DNA of 48,285 bases from an uncultured bacterium. Its GTDB lineage: Bacteria; Verrucomicrobiota; Kiritimatiellia; RFP12; UBA1067. Where the stretch lies: contig CACYNF010000044.1 of the NCBI GenBank assembly GCA_902775595.1, positions 1 to 48,285 on the forward strand. Reading direction: 5' to 3'. Made by a program: the position numbers and the translations under genes. Numbering within the stretch: the stretch's first letter is position 1; the number at the start of each line of letters is the position of its first letter. This document shows, in pieces, positions 24,689 through 33,605 of this stretch. A model generated the notes under the pieces. The model had not been told where the DNA came from. It did no database searches and saw nothing but the letters and a program-made list of their open reading frames with translations.

Positions 24689-25216
24689 ATGAGAAAGAAC
24701 AGGGTTATCGAGCAGAACAGGTGCTATCACCTTGTCAGCCGGCTTGCGCACCGGACGTTCTTCCTCGACGACGAGGAGAAGGACCGCGCGGTTGCGCTGA
24801 TGCGCCGCGTAGAGGAGTTCAGTGGCGTCGTCGTGCTGGCCTACGCGTTCATGTCGAACCATTTCCACATCTTCATCTACGTGCCCAGTGCGGAGGAGAT
24901 CGGCGAAGGGGAGATTCTGCGCCGCATACGCGTTCTCTACCGTGACGCGTCGCTCTCGCAGGTCGTTGCGACGTGGAACAGGCTCAAGACCGAGGAGCAG
25001 GAGCTTTTCAAACGCGCGCGTCCGACGAAGAAGTATGTTTCGCGTTTCGAGGCCTACAAGTCCTCGTTTCTCCGCAGGATGTGGAACTCATCGGAGTTCA
25101 TGCGGACGTTCAAGCAGCATTTCACGATGTCCTTCAACGGACGCCGCGAGCACAGCGGGACGATGTTCGAAGGGCGGTACCACGAGCGGAACAACCCGGC
25201 GGAGTATGTCAATAGG
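24689..25216 (+). pseudogene. RAYT (IS200/Y1-like REP-associated transposase), 3'-truncated
   Basis: About 174 codons of a Y1-superfamily HUH nuclease related to IS200/IS605 TnpA. The HuH motif is MSNHFHIFIYVP (H58, H60) and the later conserved block is FMRTFKQHFTMSFNGRREHS with FEGRYHER. In that block the position where many RAYTs have the catalytic Tyr seems to be Phe (F145), so strand cleavage is doubtful. The homology stops near 25214 and the frame then runs antisense into the end of the LamG-type gene, so the natural C-terminus and right-hand REP are lost, apparently by a deletion ending just beyond that gene's stop codon. Confidence 0.8.
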
Positions 25217-25231
25217 CTCCCCATATGTTCC

Positions 25232-28003
25232 TTACCGGATCAGGATGGTCAGTCCCCTTTGCATACGCATCGGGTCGGCGTAGACGAGGAAGCCCGTGCC
25301 GGGGACCTGCGTGTCGTAGTTGGCCTGAACCCAGGCTGCCGTCGAGTTGCCGCGACGGATGCGTATCTCGTCGACGCTGTAGTTCAACGAGCCGTTGCCG
25401 CCGGTGCCTGTCGTGAGACCCATGCCGTTGGCGGTGAAGTTGACGGCGTTCTTGCCTGTCCATGACCCTTTCTGCGTCGCGTTCTCGTAGAACCGCGAGG
25501 ACCAATCGGCTCCGGAACATTTCCAGACGGCCGTGGCGAAACGCCACGCGCTTTGGCCACTCGTCCAATTGTCCGCCTTGTCGTAGTTCCCGTTCATCAT
25601 GTAGACTTCGGTACTCCCGAACGCCATCGCGTTGCCGCCGTTGTTGCTGTCCTCGTAGCAGAACATGCGGTTGTAGTTGGCCGAGGGGATGAGCCAGGTC
25701 TCGGTCGTGTAGCCGGAGGTGCTGAACGTCCAGTCCGTCGTGTTCTCGGGAGCGACCTTGGCGCCGGTGTTCACGACATGCCACGGCGAGCCGTTGGCGG
25801 CGGTGCCGTCGGTCATCGGCGCGGCAGGGACTGTCGAGGAAACCGTAACGGCCGTCGCGCCGTGACCCGACGCGTCGGGATACGAGCCGTCGGCGTTCTG
25901 GGCAGCGAAGTGCCATACGCCGACATAGCCGGCGCGCTGCCACACGCGAGACGGGGCCCATGCACCGTGGACGGTCGCGTCGCCCGAAGGATCCCAGAGC
26001 ATCAGGAAGGAGGTCTCCTTGCCGGACAGCGACGGAATCGACACCCAGATCGACGACTCGCCGTCAGGGTCCCAGTATTCGATGTCATGCGCCAGAAGCG
26101 TGCCGTCCGCGAACGCGAAACGGATGCTGGACGGGTCTTCCACCTTCGCGGCGACGGTGGAAGAAACGCGGACGAGCGCCGGGAAGTTCTCGAGCGTCTC
26201 ATCGCCGTCGTAACCGGCAGCCGTGATCTTCATACCGTAGCGGAAGGCCGAGGTGGCGACCGTCGCGCGACCCGTCGTCGCGAAGGCGGCGGAATCGGGC
26301 GAGACAAGCGACGCGGCGCCGGAAGGCGCGACGACAAACCGAACCACATAATCCTGATCGGCTTCAAGCGTGGTCGCCGTCGCGGTCCATACGCTGTCCG
26401 CGAATGTCGCGGCAAGGGAAACGGTCGTCCCTGAACCGACGGGCTCGAAGACGGCCGTGACGGTCCCGGCCGCGTAGGACGCGCCCGGCAGCGGCGCGGC
26501 GAACGTCGCCGTGGCCGTGTTGTCGCCAATGGCGGAGACGACCGGCACGGGCAGTGCCGCAGTCGTGAACGAGCCGGCGGAATAGACGGTCGCATCGCCG
26601 TCTACGACCGCGAAAATGAACGTATAGACCGTATTCGGCACGAGGTCGTCGAGAACGACGGTCGCGCTGCCGTCCGACGCGAGCGCACCGGCCGGGACAT
26701 CCGTACAGATGGCCGTGCCGCCCGCCGAGAGCGTATAGGTCGTGGTGTAGTCCGTCGGGTTGGCGGCGGCGAACAGGCCGGTGATCGTCGCCCCGGTGTA
26801 GGCCACGCCGGACGCGACACCGTCTTGCGCGGTGACGCCCGCGTCGAGCGAAACAACGGCTTCGGCCGCGAGGAACGTCGAGCCGGCCTTGCCGTTGTCG
26901 TAGACGGCCTGCACCCAGTCCTTCGAGCTGGCGACGCGGCGCAGCCGGAATTCGTCCATGAAGCCGGCGAAGGATTCGTTGCCGTTGCCGCTGCGGTTGG
27001 CGTAGGAGTTGAGGGAGAACTGCGTGAAGTCGGAGTTGGTGTCGGTGCGGTTCAGGCCCTCGAGCAGGAACTGCCCCTTCCCGTCGTTGAGGGACGCCGA
27101 GCCGCAGAAGAGATGCGCGGCGTCGCCAGATGCGCTCCACGTCGCGGCGACGAGGGACCAGACGCCCGCCGTGCCGGGGATCTTGTTGTTGTTGCTGTTG
27201 TGGTGCGCATTGCCGTAGAGGTAGCCCTGGAGACCGACCTGCGCGCCCGTGTTCCAGCCCTCGCCGGTCGAGAGGATGATCTTGTTGGAGGAGTCGCCGT
27301 TGCGGTTCAGCCACGCCTCGGCCGAGTAGTGGCTCTGCATCTTGTCGTCCGCATCGGCATTGTAGGGGACGAGCGCGTTGGCGGGCAGGAACAGGCCGCC
27401 GCCCGAGGCGCCCTTGACGTAGGCGCCGAACGGGCCTGCCCCGTCCGTGACGAGCGTGGGAGTCGCGCTCGAGACCTTCGGCGTGGCCGAGAAGCCGTTG
27501 CCGGAAGAGTCGGCGACCGAGCCGTCGGTCGCGTCGACGGCGTTCATGTGCCAGACGCCGACATAGCCGGCGCTCGACCAGACGGCGGTCGGATTGACGG
27601 CGGGGAGCGTGGCGGAGCCGTCCGCCTTGTAGTAGGCAAAGATGCGCGTCGCCTTGCCCGAGATCGCAGGAACCGAGACCCACACGAGCGATGTGCCGGC
27701 GGCGTCCCACGTGTCGATCTCGTAGTCGAGGCTGTCGCCGGCGGCGGAGGCGAAGCGCAGGTCTGCTGCTGCTGCGGCGGCAGTGGTGCCGACATCCGCA
27801 TAGTCGAAGCCCGCGATGGCGGTCGAGAGCCGGACGAGTACCGGGAAGTGTTCGAGAGTGGACGATCCGGCGTAGCCGGAGATCGTGAGCGGTATCATCT
27901 TGCCGAAGGCGGACGTGTCGAGCGACGCCCCTCGGACGGACGCCGCACAGACGGCCACCGACAGGGCAGCAAGTGCTTTTCCCATGACTGTTTTCCTACT
28001 CAT
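25232..28003 (-). CDS. exported DUF2341/LamG repeat protein
   Basis: 923 residues from ATG 28003 (GAAGGAGAG ribosome site; a start 28 codons earlier lacks one). After a signal peptide (KALAALSVAVCAASVRGA), residues 25-150 form a DUF2341 domain (MIPLTISGYAGSSTLEHFPV, ATRIFAYYKADGSA, AGYVGVWHMN). A LamG/concanavalin-like domain (about 160-370) and two fibronectin-III-like segments with Ser/Thr/Ala-rich strands follow. Then a second DUF2341 (GMKITAAGYDGDETLENFPA, AGYVGVWHFAAQ) and a second LamG domain complete the protein. The internal duplication suggests two carbohydrate- or protein-binding modules. Such proteins are amplified in Kiritimatiellota-like genomes. Probably surface-bound or secreted. 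A 17-G tract lies 112 bp upstream. Confidence 0.85.
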   Translation of the reverse strand: MSRKTVMGKALAALSVAVCAASVRGASLDTSAFGKMIPLTISGYAGSSTLEHFPVLVRLSTAIAGFDYADVGTTAAAAAADLRFASAAGDSLDYEIDTWDAAGTSLVWVSVPAISGKATRIFAYYKADGSATLPAVNPTAVWSSAGYVGVWHMNAVDATDGSVADSSGNGFSATPKVSSATPTLVTDGAGPFGAYVKGASGGGLFLPANALVPYNADADDKMQSHYSAEAWLNRNGDSSNKIILSTGEGWNTGAQVGLQGYLYGNAHHNSNNNKIPGTAGVWSLVAATWSASGDAAHLFCGSASLNDGKGQFLLEGLNRTDTNSDFTQFSLNSYANRSGNGNESFAGFMDEFRLRRVASSKDWVQAVYDNGKAGSTFLAAEAVVSLDAGVTAQDGVASGVAYTGATITGLFAAANPTDYTTTYTLSAGGTAICTDVPAGALASDGSATVVLDDLVPNTVYTFIFAVVDGDATVYSAGSFTTAALPVPVVSAIGDNTATATFAAPLPGASYAAGTVTAVFEPVGSGTTVSLAATFADSVWTATATTLEADQDYVVRFVVAPSGAASLVSPDSAAFATTGRATVATSAFRYGMKITAAGYDGDETLENFPALVRVSSTVAAKVEDPSSIRFAFADGTLLAHDIEYWDPDGESSIWVSIPSLSGKETSFLMLWDPSGDATVHGAWAPSRVWQRAGYVGVWHFAAQNADGSYPDASGHGATAVTVSSTVPAAPMTDGTAANGSPWHVVNTGAKVAPENTTDWTFSTSGYTTETWLIPSANYNRMFCYEDSNNGGNAMAFGSTEVYMMNGNYDKADNWTSGQSAWRFATAVWKCSGADWSSRFYENATQKGSWTGKNAVNFTANGMGLTTGTGGNGSLNYSVDEIRIRRGNSTAAWVQANYDTQVPGTGFLVYADPMRMQRGLTILIR

Positions 28004-28114
28004 GACTGCACTCTCCTTCTCTGGATGTTTGTGTACAATGGACAAAACGACACCCCGCCGCGCACCATGCGGTGAGCGGAACGACAAGGCATTCCCTTGA
28101 TGTTGTTATGCCGT

Positions 28115-28131
28115 GGGGGGGGGGGGGGGGG
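28115..28131. repeat. homopolymer of 17 G
   Basis: An uninterrupted G run in the 5' region of the LamG-type gene (a C17 run on its coding strand). Tracts of this length slip during replication and could switch or tune the promoter. An assembly artefact is possible too. Confidence 0.9.
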
Positions 28132-28626
28132 CACGGCCCTGCGGCCGCGCTGAAGCCTTGTGCGACTCCATTCATCTCAAACCTCATACCATGTATTTTA
28201 CCACATTCGTCTCGAAAAGGTCAAGCACTGGCAAAAAAGGTCAGACCCTTCTATATAATGCGGAAAAATCTTGGAGCATAATGAAGGTGGTGTAAAGGTC
28301 TCTTGGGACGTTGGAATAGGAGAGGTAATTATAAGGCATCCCGCGTATCTGGTAGGGTCACGCGTCCCGCGTGACTGCGGACGCGCGGGACGCGCGTCCC
28401 TACCGGTTTTTGCAATTTCCTCAGGAGGAAGCGAAATGGCGACGGTGAAAGAGGCGGGGATAAAATAAAACGCAACCGCACATGCTTCGTCCGCAATTAT
28501 GGCAGTAGCTCTACTCAAAATGCGGATTCACCTTTAAATTGCCCAGCGACGGCAATCTGAATACCGAATCCAAAGGAAGTTGGTCATGTTCTCACTCCAT
28601 GCCTACGGGAAGGGTAGTGAGTTTTT
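28132..28626. other. 495-bp gene-free region with repeats
   Basis: No convincing gene was found. It contains a REP-like fragment AAGGTCAGACCCTTCTATAT (28239-28258), similar to REP flanks at 19032 and 23881, a box TATATAATG near 28252, and the palindrome at 28351-28404. Small frames in it lack ribosome sites. Confidence 0.5.
28351..28404. repeat. 54-bp GC-rich palindromic (REP-like) element
   Basis: GGTAGGGTCACGCGTCCCGC and CGCGGGACGCGCGTCCCTAC are inverted arms of about 22 bp with two or three differences and a 10-base centre (TGACTGCGGA). Could be an intergenic REP or a bidirectional terminator-like hairpin without a T-run. Occurs once in the window. Confidence 0.75.
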
Positions 28627-28635
28627 TGCTATAAT
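28627..28635 (+). promoter_or_regulatory. promoter of the exported serine hydrolase
   Basis: TTTTTTGCTATAAT, an extended -10 that ends 10 bases before the chosen ATG, so the leader is about four bases and there is no Shine-Dalgarno site. Confidence 0.65.
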
Positions 28636-28645
28636 ACGCGCTGAT

Positions 28646-30082
28646 ATGAAAATGATGACAATAGCTTTGGCTGTCGCCATGCAGTCTTTCATGGGCATGC
28701 AGGCGCAGACGCCGTTTGGCTCCATTGCCACTCCGGAGTCGCAGGGCGTTTCGTCGAGGGCCATCTTGCGGTGGATCGACGCATGCGAGGAGACTGCGTC
28801 CACGAACGGTTTCCGCCACGGTTTTCTCCACGGCTTCGTAATTGTCAGACATGGGCGTGTCATCGCCGAAGGCTCCTGGCGTCCGCACGACACGCTGAAC
28901 GAGCCCCACATGCTGTATTCGCACTCGAAGAGCTTCACGTCCACCGCTGTGGGCTTCCTTGTTGACGACGGCAGGCTTGACCTCGACGAGAGGGTGGTCG
29001 ATCTCTTTCCCGATTCCTTGCCGGAAAATCCGTCGGACAACCTGCGGCAGATGCGCGTCCGCGATCTTCTGACGATGAACATGGGTGCGGACAGGACGGA
29101 CGCCGAGCGCGACGACATCGCAGGCGACTGGGTCAAGGCGATTCTCGCGAACGGGTTCCAGCATGCGCCGGGCACGCGGTTCAAGTACGACTCCGCCGCG
29201 ACGCATCTTCTCGCGGCGATAGTCGAGCGGAGGTCTGGCAAGAGACTGATGGATTTCCTGCGCGAACGACTGTTCGTTCCGCTCGGCATGACAAGTCCGT
29301 GGTCAACGACGTCGCCAACGGGTGTCGCCTGCGGTGGCTGGGGAATGAACATGACGACGCGCGACCTTGCCGTGTTCGGGCAGTTCCTCCTCCAGAAGGG
29401 CGTCTGGAAAGGGCAGAGGCTCCTGTCGGAGGATTGGGTATCCCTTGCTACGTCGAAACAGACGAGGTCGAAGGAGATTGTCGTCGGCGCTAAGACGATC
29501 GGCTCCGGCGACGACTGGGCGCAGGGATATGGCTTTCAGTTCTGGCGATGTCAACACGGTGCGTTCCGCGCGGACGGCGCGTCGGGGCAGCTGACGGTGG
29601 TGTTCCCGTCTGAAGACGCCGTTGTTTCCGTCAATGCGGGGCTTGGAGACATGCAGCGAGAGCTGGATCTCATCTGGAAGCACCTTCTTCCGGCTTTTGC
29701 CGCGGACCCTTTGCCTCCTGACGTTGAGGCGCAGATGGAGCTGAAGGGGAAATGCGAGTCTCTTGCATTGCCTCTCTCTGATTCGCATACAAAAGTCTTC
29801 GAGGGGATGGACGCAGCCAAAATCGAGGCAACGGACGGTGGATGGAGGCTGCGGCGCGGCGATGCGGTTCTCAATGTCGGCGATTGTGGATGGAAGATTA
29901 CGGAATGGCGCTTTACGGATGACAACGTTGAACCTCTTTTCGGCAAATGCGGCGTTCGCAAGATCGCGGCGTCTGGGAAAGCTGACGAACTTGGCCGGCT
30001 TGAGGTAACGTGGCAGATGCTGGGAGGCATCGGGCACGGCAGTTTCAAGGTAATTGGCTCTTCGGAGAATGAAGGAGAATGA
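28646..30082 (+). CDS. exported beta-lactamase-fold serine hydrolase
   Basis: 478 residues from ATG 28646; an upstream ATG (28580) is rejected because the promoter lies between. A signal peptide (MKMMTIALAVAMQSFMGMQA) is followed by a class C beta-lactamase/transpeptidase fold. The nucleophile motif is YSHSKSFTST (S-x-x-K), the second motif KYDSAATHLLA (Y-x-S), and a late ADGASGQL may stand for the KTG-type strand. About 110 extra residues at the C-terminus form a small beta domain (DGGWRLRRGDAVLNVGDCGW). Members cleave esters or amides, often deacetylating sugars or trimming peptides. Antibiotic resistance is not implied. The substrate is unknown. Confidence 0.85.
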   Translation: MKMMTIALAVAMQSFMGMQAQTPFGSIATPESQGVSSRAILRWIDACEETASTNGFRHGFLHGFVIVRHGRVIAEGSWRPHDTLNEPHMLYSHSKSFTSTAVGFLVDDGRLDLDERVVDLFPDSLPENPSDNLRQMRVRDLLTMNMGADRTDAERDDIAGDWVKAILANGFQHAPGTRFKYDSAATHLLAAIVERRSGKRLMDFLRERLFVPLGMTSPWSTTSPTGVACGGWGMNMTTRDLAVFGQFLLQKGVWKGQRLLSEDWVSLATSKQTRSKEIVVGAKTIGSGDDWAQGYGFQFWRCQHGAFRADGASGQLTVVFPSEDAVVSVNAGLGDMQRELDLIWKHLLPAFAADPLPPDVEAQMELKGKCESLALPLSDSHTKVFEGMDAAKIEATDGGWRLRRGDAVLNVGDCGWKITEWRFTDDNVEPLFGKCGVRKIAASGKADELGRLEVTWQMLGGIGHGSFKVIGSSENEGE

Positions 30083-30122
30083 AGGGTCGCAAGCGCGGTG
30101 GGGGCTGTCCCCATGGTAAACA

Positions 30123-30971
30123 CTACTTCGTTGGCTTCAGGAATTCGGTGAAGGTCTTGCCGTTGCGGGAGCCGGAGTAGATCTTCACCCAGTCGACGTG
30201 CATCGCCGTCGGAAGCGTCGATTCGTCCACCGCGCCTACCCATTTGCCGCCGAGCTGCATGTCGATCATGAGGTAGAAGGGCTCCGTCCACGGATAGCGC
30301 TTCGGATCGTCGCCTACCTTGGCGTAGGAGTGTGTCGCCTTTCCGTTCACCGTCCACGTGATCTTCTCTGGCGTCCACTCGATCGCGTAGACGTTCCAGT
30401 CGTTCGGCTTTATGTCGCCTCTGCCGCCGCTGGGCGGGTCGTTCTTGTGCTTGGCGGTCCAGCCAGAGTGGACGGTATGGTAGACGAAGCCGTCGGAATT
30501 CAGCCGCTCGATGATGTCGATCTCTCCGCAGTCCGGCCATTTGGCCGTGGGCTTCTCGGGCATCATCCAGATCGCGGGCCACGCGCCTTTCTGCGCCTCG
30601 AGCTTGCAGCGGATCTCGACCTTTCCGTACTTGACGGCGAGGTGACCATGTGTCGAGACTCCGCCGGTAAGGACGCTGCGCTTGTCCGCGGCGAGATCGT
30701 CGTTCTTCACGCCGTAGGCATGGAGCTGGCCGTCCTTGACCGCAACGAGATCGGGCCTCTCGGACATGTTCCTGTTCCAGTCGGAGGTCCCCGGCCCTAT
30801 GCGCGTCCAGAGCTTGCCGTTCAGCTTCGTGCCTTTGAAGTCCTCGGTGAACTTGAGCTTCCACACGACGGGCGAGGTCGCCGCTCCGCCGGACTTCCGA
30901 GGCGCATCCTTTGCCGCGAAACACGCCGAGGCACATGCCAGGAATGCGATTGCCGCCAGTTGTGCTTTCAT
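30123..30971 (-). CDS. secreted GH16 family glycoside hydrolase
   Basis: 282 residues with signal peptide (KAQLAAIAFLACASACFA). The GH16 active-site strand is CGEIDIIERLN, with nucleophile and acid/base Glu in E-I-D-I-I-E. WPAIWMMPEKP precedes it and WNVYAIEWTPEKITWTVNGK follows, all typical of laminarinase/agarase/carrageenase-type beta-jelly rolls. The EIDIIE form is the one with the bulge residue. The likely activity is endo-cleavage of a beta-1,3- or beta-1,4-glucan or galactan; the linkage cannot be chosen from sequence. AAGGGG serves as ribosome site, and the TGGTATCAT promoter lies 49 bases upstream. Convergent with the serine hydrolase, with a 40-bp gap. Confidence 0.92.
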   Translation of the reverse strand: MKAQLAAIAFLACASACFAAKDAPRKSGGAATSPVVWKLKFTEDFKGTKLNGKLWTRIGPGTSDWNRNMSERPDLVAVKDGQLHAYGVKNDDLAADKRSVLTGGVSTHGHLAVKYGKVEIRCKLEAQKGAWPAIWMMPEKPTAKWPDCGEIDIIERLNSDGFVYHTVHSGWTAKHKNDPPSGGRGDIKPNDWNVYAIEWTPEKITWTVNGKATHSYAKVGDDPKRYPWTEPFYLMIDMQLGGKWVGAVDESTLPTAMHVDWVKIYSGSRNGKTFTEFLKPTK

Positions 30972-31020
30972 GTTCTGCCCCTTTGCCTTGCCGCAAGGCG
31001 GTTCCCGCCATGCCAGCGAT

Positions 31021-31029
31021 ATGATACCA
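31021..31029 (-). promoter_or_regulatory. extended -10 promoter of the GH16 gene
   Basis: Minus strand TGGTATCAT, 49 bases from the ATG. It lies 64 bp from the divergent promoter of the M3 peptidase. Confidence 0.65.
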
Positions 31030-31092
31030 TTTTCCCGACGGCCGCGCAATCGCCGCGCAGCCGAAACGGTGCTGACAAATTAAAGGGCAATA

Positions 31093-31101
31093 TGGTATAA
31101 T
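31093..31101 (+). promoter_or_regulatory. leaderless-type promoter of the M3 oligopeptidase
   Basis: TGGTATAAT followed by TGCCCC and ATG at 31108: exactly six bases, so transcription should begin at the start codon. Confidence 0.78.
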
Positions 31102-31107
31102 TGCCCC

Positions 31108-33003
31108 ATGAAGAAAAGCATGTTTCCGGATTGGTCGTCGCTGACGCCTGAAAAGGCCGCGGCGGATTTGCCGCGCCTCCTCGAAGAGGCCGAGAAGGGC
31201 GTGGCGAAGATAGAGGCATCGTCTCCACAGACTTTCGAAGACCTCGAATGGGCCCTTGCGGACGCGACTCGCCCGCTGTGGGACCTCTGGGGAATGGTCG
31301 GCCACATGATGTCGGTCATGAACTCCGACGAGTGGCGCAAGGTCGACGAGCAGTTCCGCCCGAAGATCGTAGAGTTCTCCCTCAGGGTTTCGCAGTCGAA
31401 GCGGCTCAACGACCTTGCCAAGGAGGTCCTTATGCGCCTCAAGTCGTGCGGCGGCGAAGGGCCGAACGCGACGAAGATACGCATACTCGAGAAGTCGATC
31501 CAGGGAGCGGAGCTCTCGGGCGTCTCGCTCGAAGGCGAGAAGAAAAAGCGCTTCAACGAAATCTCCCAGCGCCTCTCGAAGCTTTCGATGGACTACTCCA
31601 ACGCCGTCCTCGACGCGACGAACGCGTTCAAGTTCGAGAAGGACGGCAAGACCTACACGATCGACGACGCGAACTACCCGCAGACGATGAAGCACTGCGC
31701 CGACCGCGAGGTGCGCGAGAAGCTCTTCCGCGCCCGCTCGACGCGCGCGCCCGAGAACACGGCGAGGATCGACGAGATCCTCGCGCTCCGCTTCGAGAAG
31801 GCGAAGCTGCTCGGCTTCAAGAACCCGGCGGAACTTTCGATAGCCGTCAAGAGCGCGCCGTCCGTCGCGGCGGTGATGAAGATGATCGACGACCTCGATG
31901 CGGCGACCGAGAAGATCGCCGCCGAGGAAAAGGCCGAGCTCGTCGAGTCCGCGAAGGGCGCGGTGGAGAAGCTTGAGCCGTGGGACCAGTCGTACTATGC
32001 GACGCGGCTGCGCGAAAGCAAGTACTCCTATTCCGAGGAGGAGCTGAAGAAGTACTTCGAGGTCGAGGATGTCGTCGCGGGGCTGTTCAAGATGGCGAAC
32101 TTCCTCTACAACGTGGACATCCGCGAGCTGAAGGGCGACGAGAAGCCGTCCGTCTGGCACCCCGACGTCAGGTTCTTCGAGGTGTCGGAGGGCGGGAAGC
32201 CGATCGCCCACTTCTACTTCGACCCGTATGTCCGAAACGGCCAGAAGAGCGGCGGCGCGTGGATGAACTCCTTTGAAGACCGCTGCGACCGCCGGGGCGT
32301 GCTTCCCCTCGCCCTCGTCGTGACGAATTTCCCGCAGCCCGACGAGAACGGCAAGTCGTATCTCCCGATGCGCGAGGTCGAGACGGTCTTCCACGAGTTC
32401 GGCCACGCGACGCAGTGCATGCTTACGAAGGTAGGCGAAGAGGGCGCGGCAGGGCTTTCGCTCGTCGAATGGGACGCGGTTGAGGTCGCGAGCCAGTTCA
32501 ACGAGAACTGGTGCCTCGACGACCGCACCGGAATCCGCGTTCCCGCCGACCTCAAGAAGAAGGTGCTCGCCGCGAAGAACTTCCGCGCGGCGACGGTGTG
32601 CCGCGCACAGCTCGCGCTTGCCAAGATCGACATGCTCCTTCACATCGGCGAGAACGGCGGCAAGAAGCCGCGCGAGATCAAGGAGGAGATCTTCCGCCAC
32701 TTCGACATGCCGATGGTAAAGGAGGATCTCTTCCTCTGCGCGTTCGGCCACATCTTCGCGGGCGGATATTCCGCCGGCTACTACGGCTACAAGTGGGCCG
32801 AGGTCATGAGCGCCGACTGCTACGGCGCGTTCGAGGAGGCGGGGCTTTCCGACGACGCGGCGGTGAAGCGCGTCGGCAAGGCGTACCGCGACACCGTTCT
32901 CGCGCTTGGCGGCAGCGAGTCGGCCTACGAGGTGTTCCGGCATTTCCGCGGCCGCGCGCCGACGATTGACGCGCTTCTCCGCCAGCGGGGCCTCAAGCGA
33001 TGA
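31108..33003 (+). CDS. M3A family oligopeptidase (PrlC/Dcp-like)
   Basis: 631-residue zinc metallopeptidase that degrades short peptides in the cytoplasm. The zinc motif is FHEFGHATQ (H429, H433, catalytic E430), the third ligand is probably E459 in WDAVEVASQFNENW, and GAWMNSFEDR with LVVTNFPQP upstream plus AGYYGYKWAEVMSADCY near the C-terminus are M3A signatures. No signal peptide. Shorter than E. coli OpdA (680) but complete. First gene of a three-gene unit with a CPBP protease and a methyltransferase, each overlapping its neighbour by four bases. Translation must begin without a Shine-Dalgarno site if the promoter is right. Confidence 0.93.
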   Translation: MKKSMFPDWSSLTPEKAAADLPRLLEEAEKGVAKIEASSPQTFEDLEWALADATRPLWDLWGMVGHMMSVMNSDEWRKVDEQFRPKIVEFSLRVSQSKRLNDLAKEVLMRLKSCGGEGPNATKIRILEKSIQGAELSGVSLEGEKKKRFNEISQRLSKLSMDYSNAVLDATNAFKFEKDGKTYTIDDANYPQTMKHCADREVREKLFRARSTRAPENTARIDEILALRFEKAKLLGFKNPAELSIAVKSAPSVAAVMKMIDDLDAATEKIAAEEKAELVESAKGAVEKLEPWDQSYYATRLRESKYSYSEEELKKYFEVEDVVAGLFKMANFLYNVDIRELKGDEKPSVWHPDVRFFEVSEGGKPIAHFYFDPYVRNGQKSGGAWMNSFEDRCDRRGVLPLALVVTNFPQPDENGKSYLPMREVETVFHEFGHATQCMLTKVGEEGAAGLSLVEWDAVEVASQFNENWCLDDRTGIRVPADLKKKVLAAKNFRAATVCRAQLALAKIDMLLHIGENGGKKPREIKEEIFRHFDMPMVKEDLFLCAFGHIFAGGYSAGYYGYKWAEVMSADCYGAFEEAGLSDDAAVKRVGKAYRDTVLALGGSESAYEVFRHFRGRAPTIDALLRQRGLKR

Positions 33004-33605
33004 CGTACCGCGCAAAGAAGAGCTTCGTCTCCATCCTGCCGTACGCGGTCTGGATGGCGATGATGCTTTTGCTTCCCGCGACGCCTGAATGCTACGCCGC
33101 GCGCACTTTCGTGACGCTCGTGGTGCTTCTGCCGTGCCTCGTGTATCTCGAGCACCACCACGGCGTGATACACCGCAACTCTACGCTGCTGCCCGAGCTC
33201 GCGTGGGGCGTTCTCGTAGGGATGCTCGTCATGGCGATATGGGTGTGGCCCGAGCAGTTCGGCTGGTACCGCAGATGGTGCATCTACGGCGACGGAGGAA
33301 CGGCCGCAGTCGACGAGAGCGAGATGATCTTCAAGATAGTGCGCCTCCTCGGGAGCGCGTTCATCATTTCTGTCGCGGAGGAGCTTTTCTTCCGCCGTTG
33401 GCTCATGCGTTTCGCGGGCTTCTGGTGGATGGTCGCGCTCTTTGCCGTTGAGCACGACCGCTGGCTCGTCGGCGCGATAGCTGGCGTCCTTTATGGCTGG
33501 CTCGCCCTCAGGAAGGGGCTCCTCTCGGCGATAATCGCCCATGTCACGACTAATCTCGCGCTCGGACTGTATGTTCTCGAGACCGGCAACTGGCAGTTTT
33601 GGTGA
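33000..33605 (+). CDS. CPBP (CAAX-protease-related) intramembrane protease
   Basis: 201 residues, five or six hydrophobic helices, beginning with ATG 33000 in an ATGA overlap with the peptidase. The three CPBP motifs are present in order: EELFFRRWL (EExxxR), FAVEHDRWL with His, and IIAHVTTNLALG (HxxxN-type). It matches the CAAX prenyl protease-related group that accompanies exosortase systems, though no exosortase is visible here. In bacteria the family acts as intramembrane protease or bacteriocin-immunity factor. The role here is unknown; the substrate may be membrane or sorted proteins. Confidence 0.85.
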   Translation: MTYRAKKSFVSILPYAVWMAMMLLLPATPECYAARTFVTLVVLLPCLVYLEHHHGVIHRNSTLLPELAWGVLVGMLVMAIWVWPEQFGWYRRWCIYGDGGTAAVDESEMIFKIVRLLGSAFIISVAEELFFRRWLMRFAGFWWMVALFAVEHDRWLVGAIAGVLYGWLALRKGLLSAIIAHVTTNLALGLYVLETGNWQFW

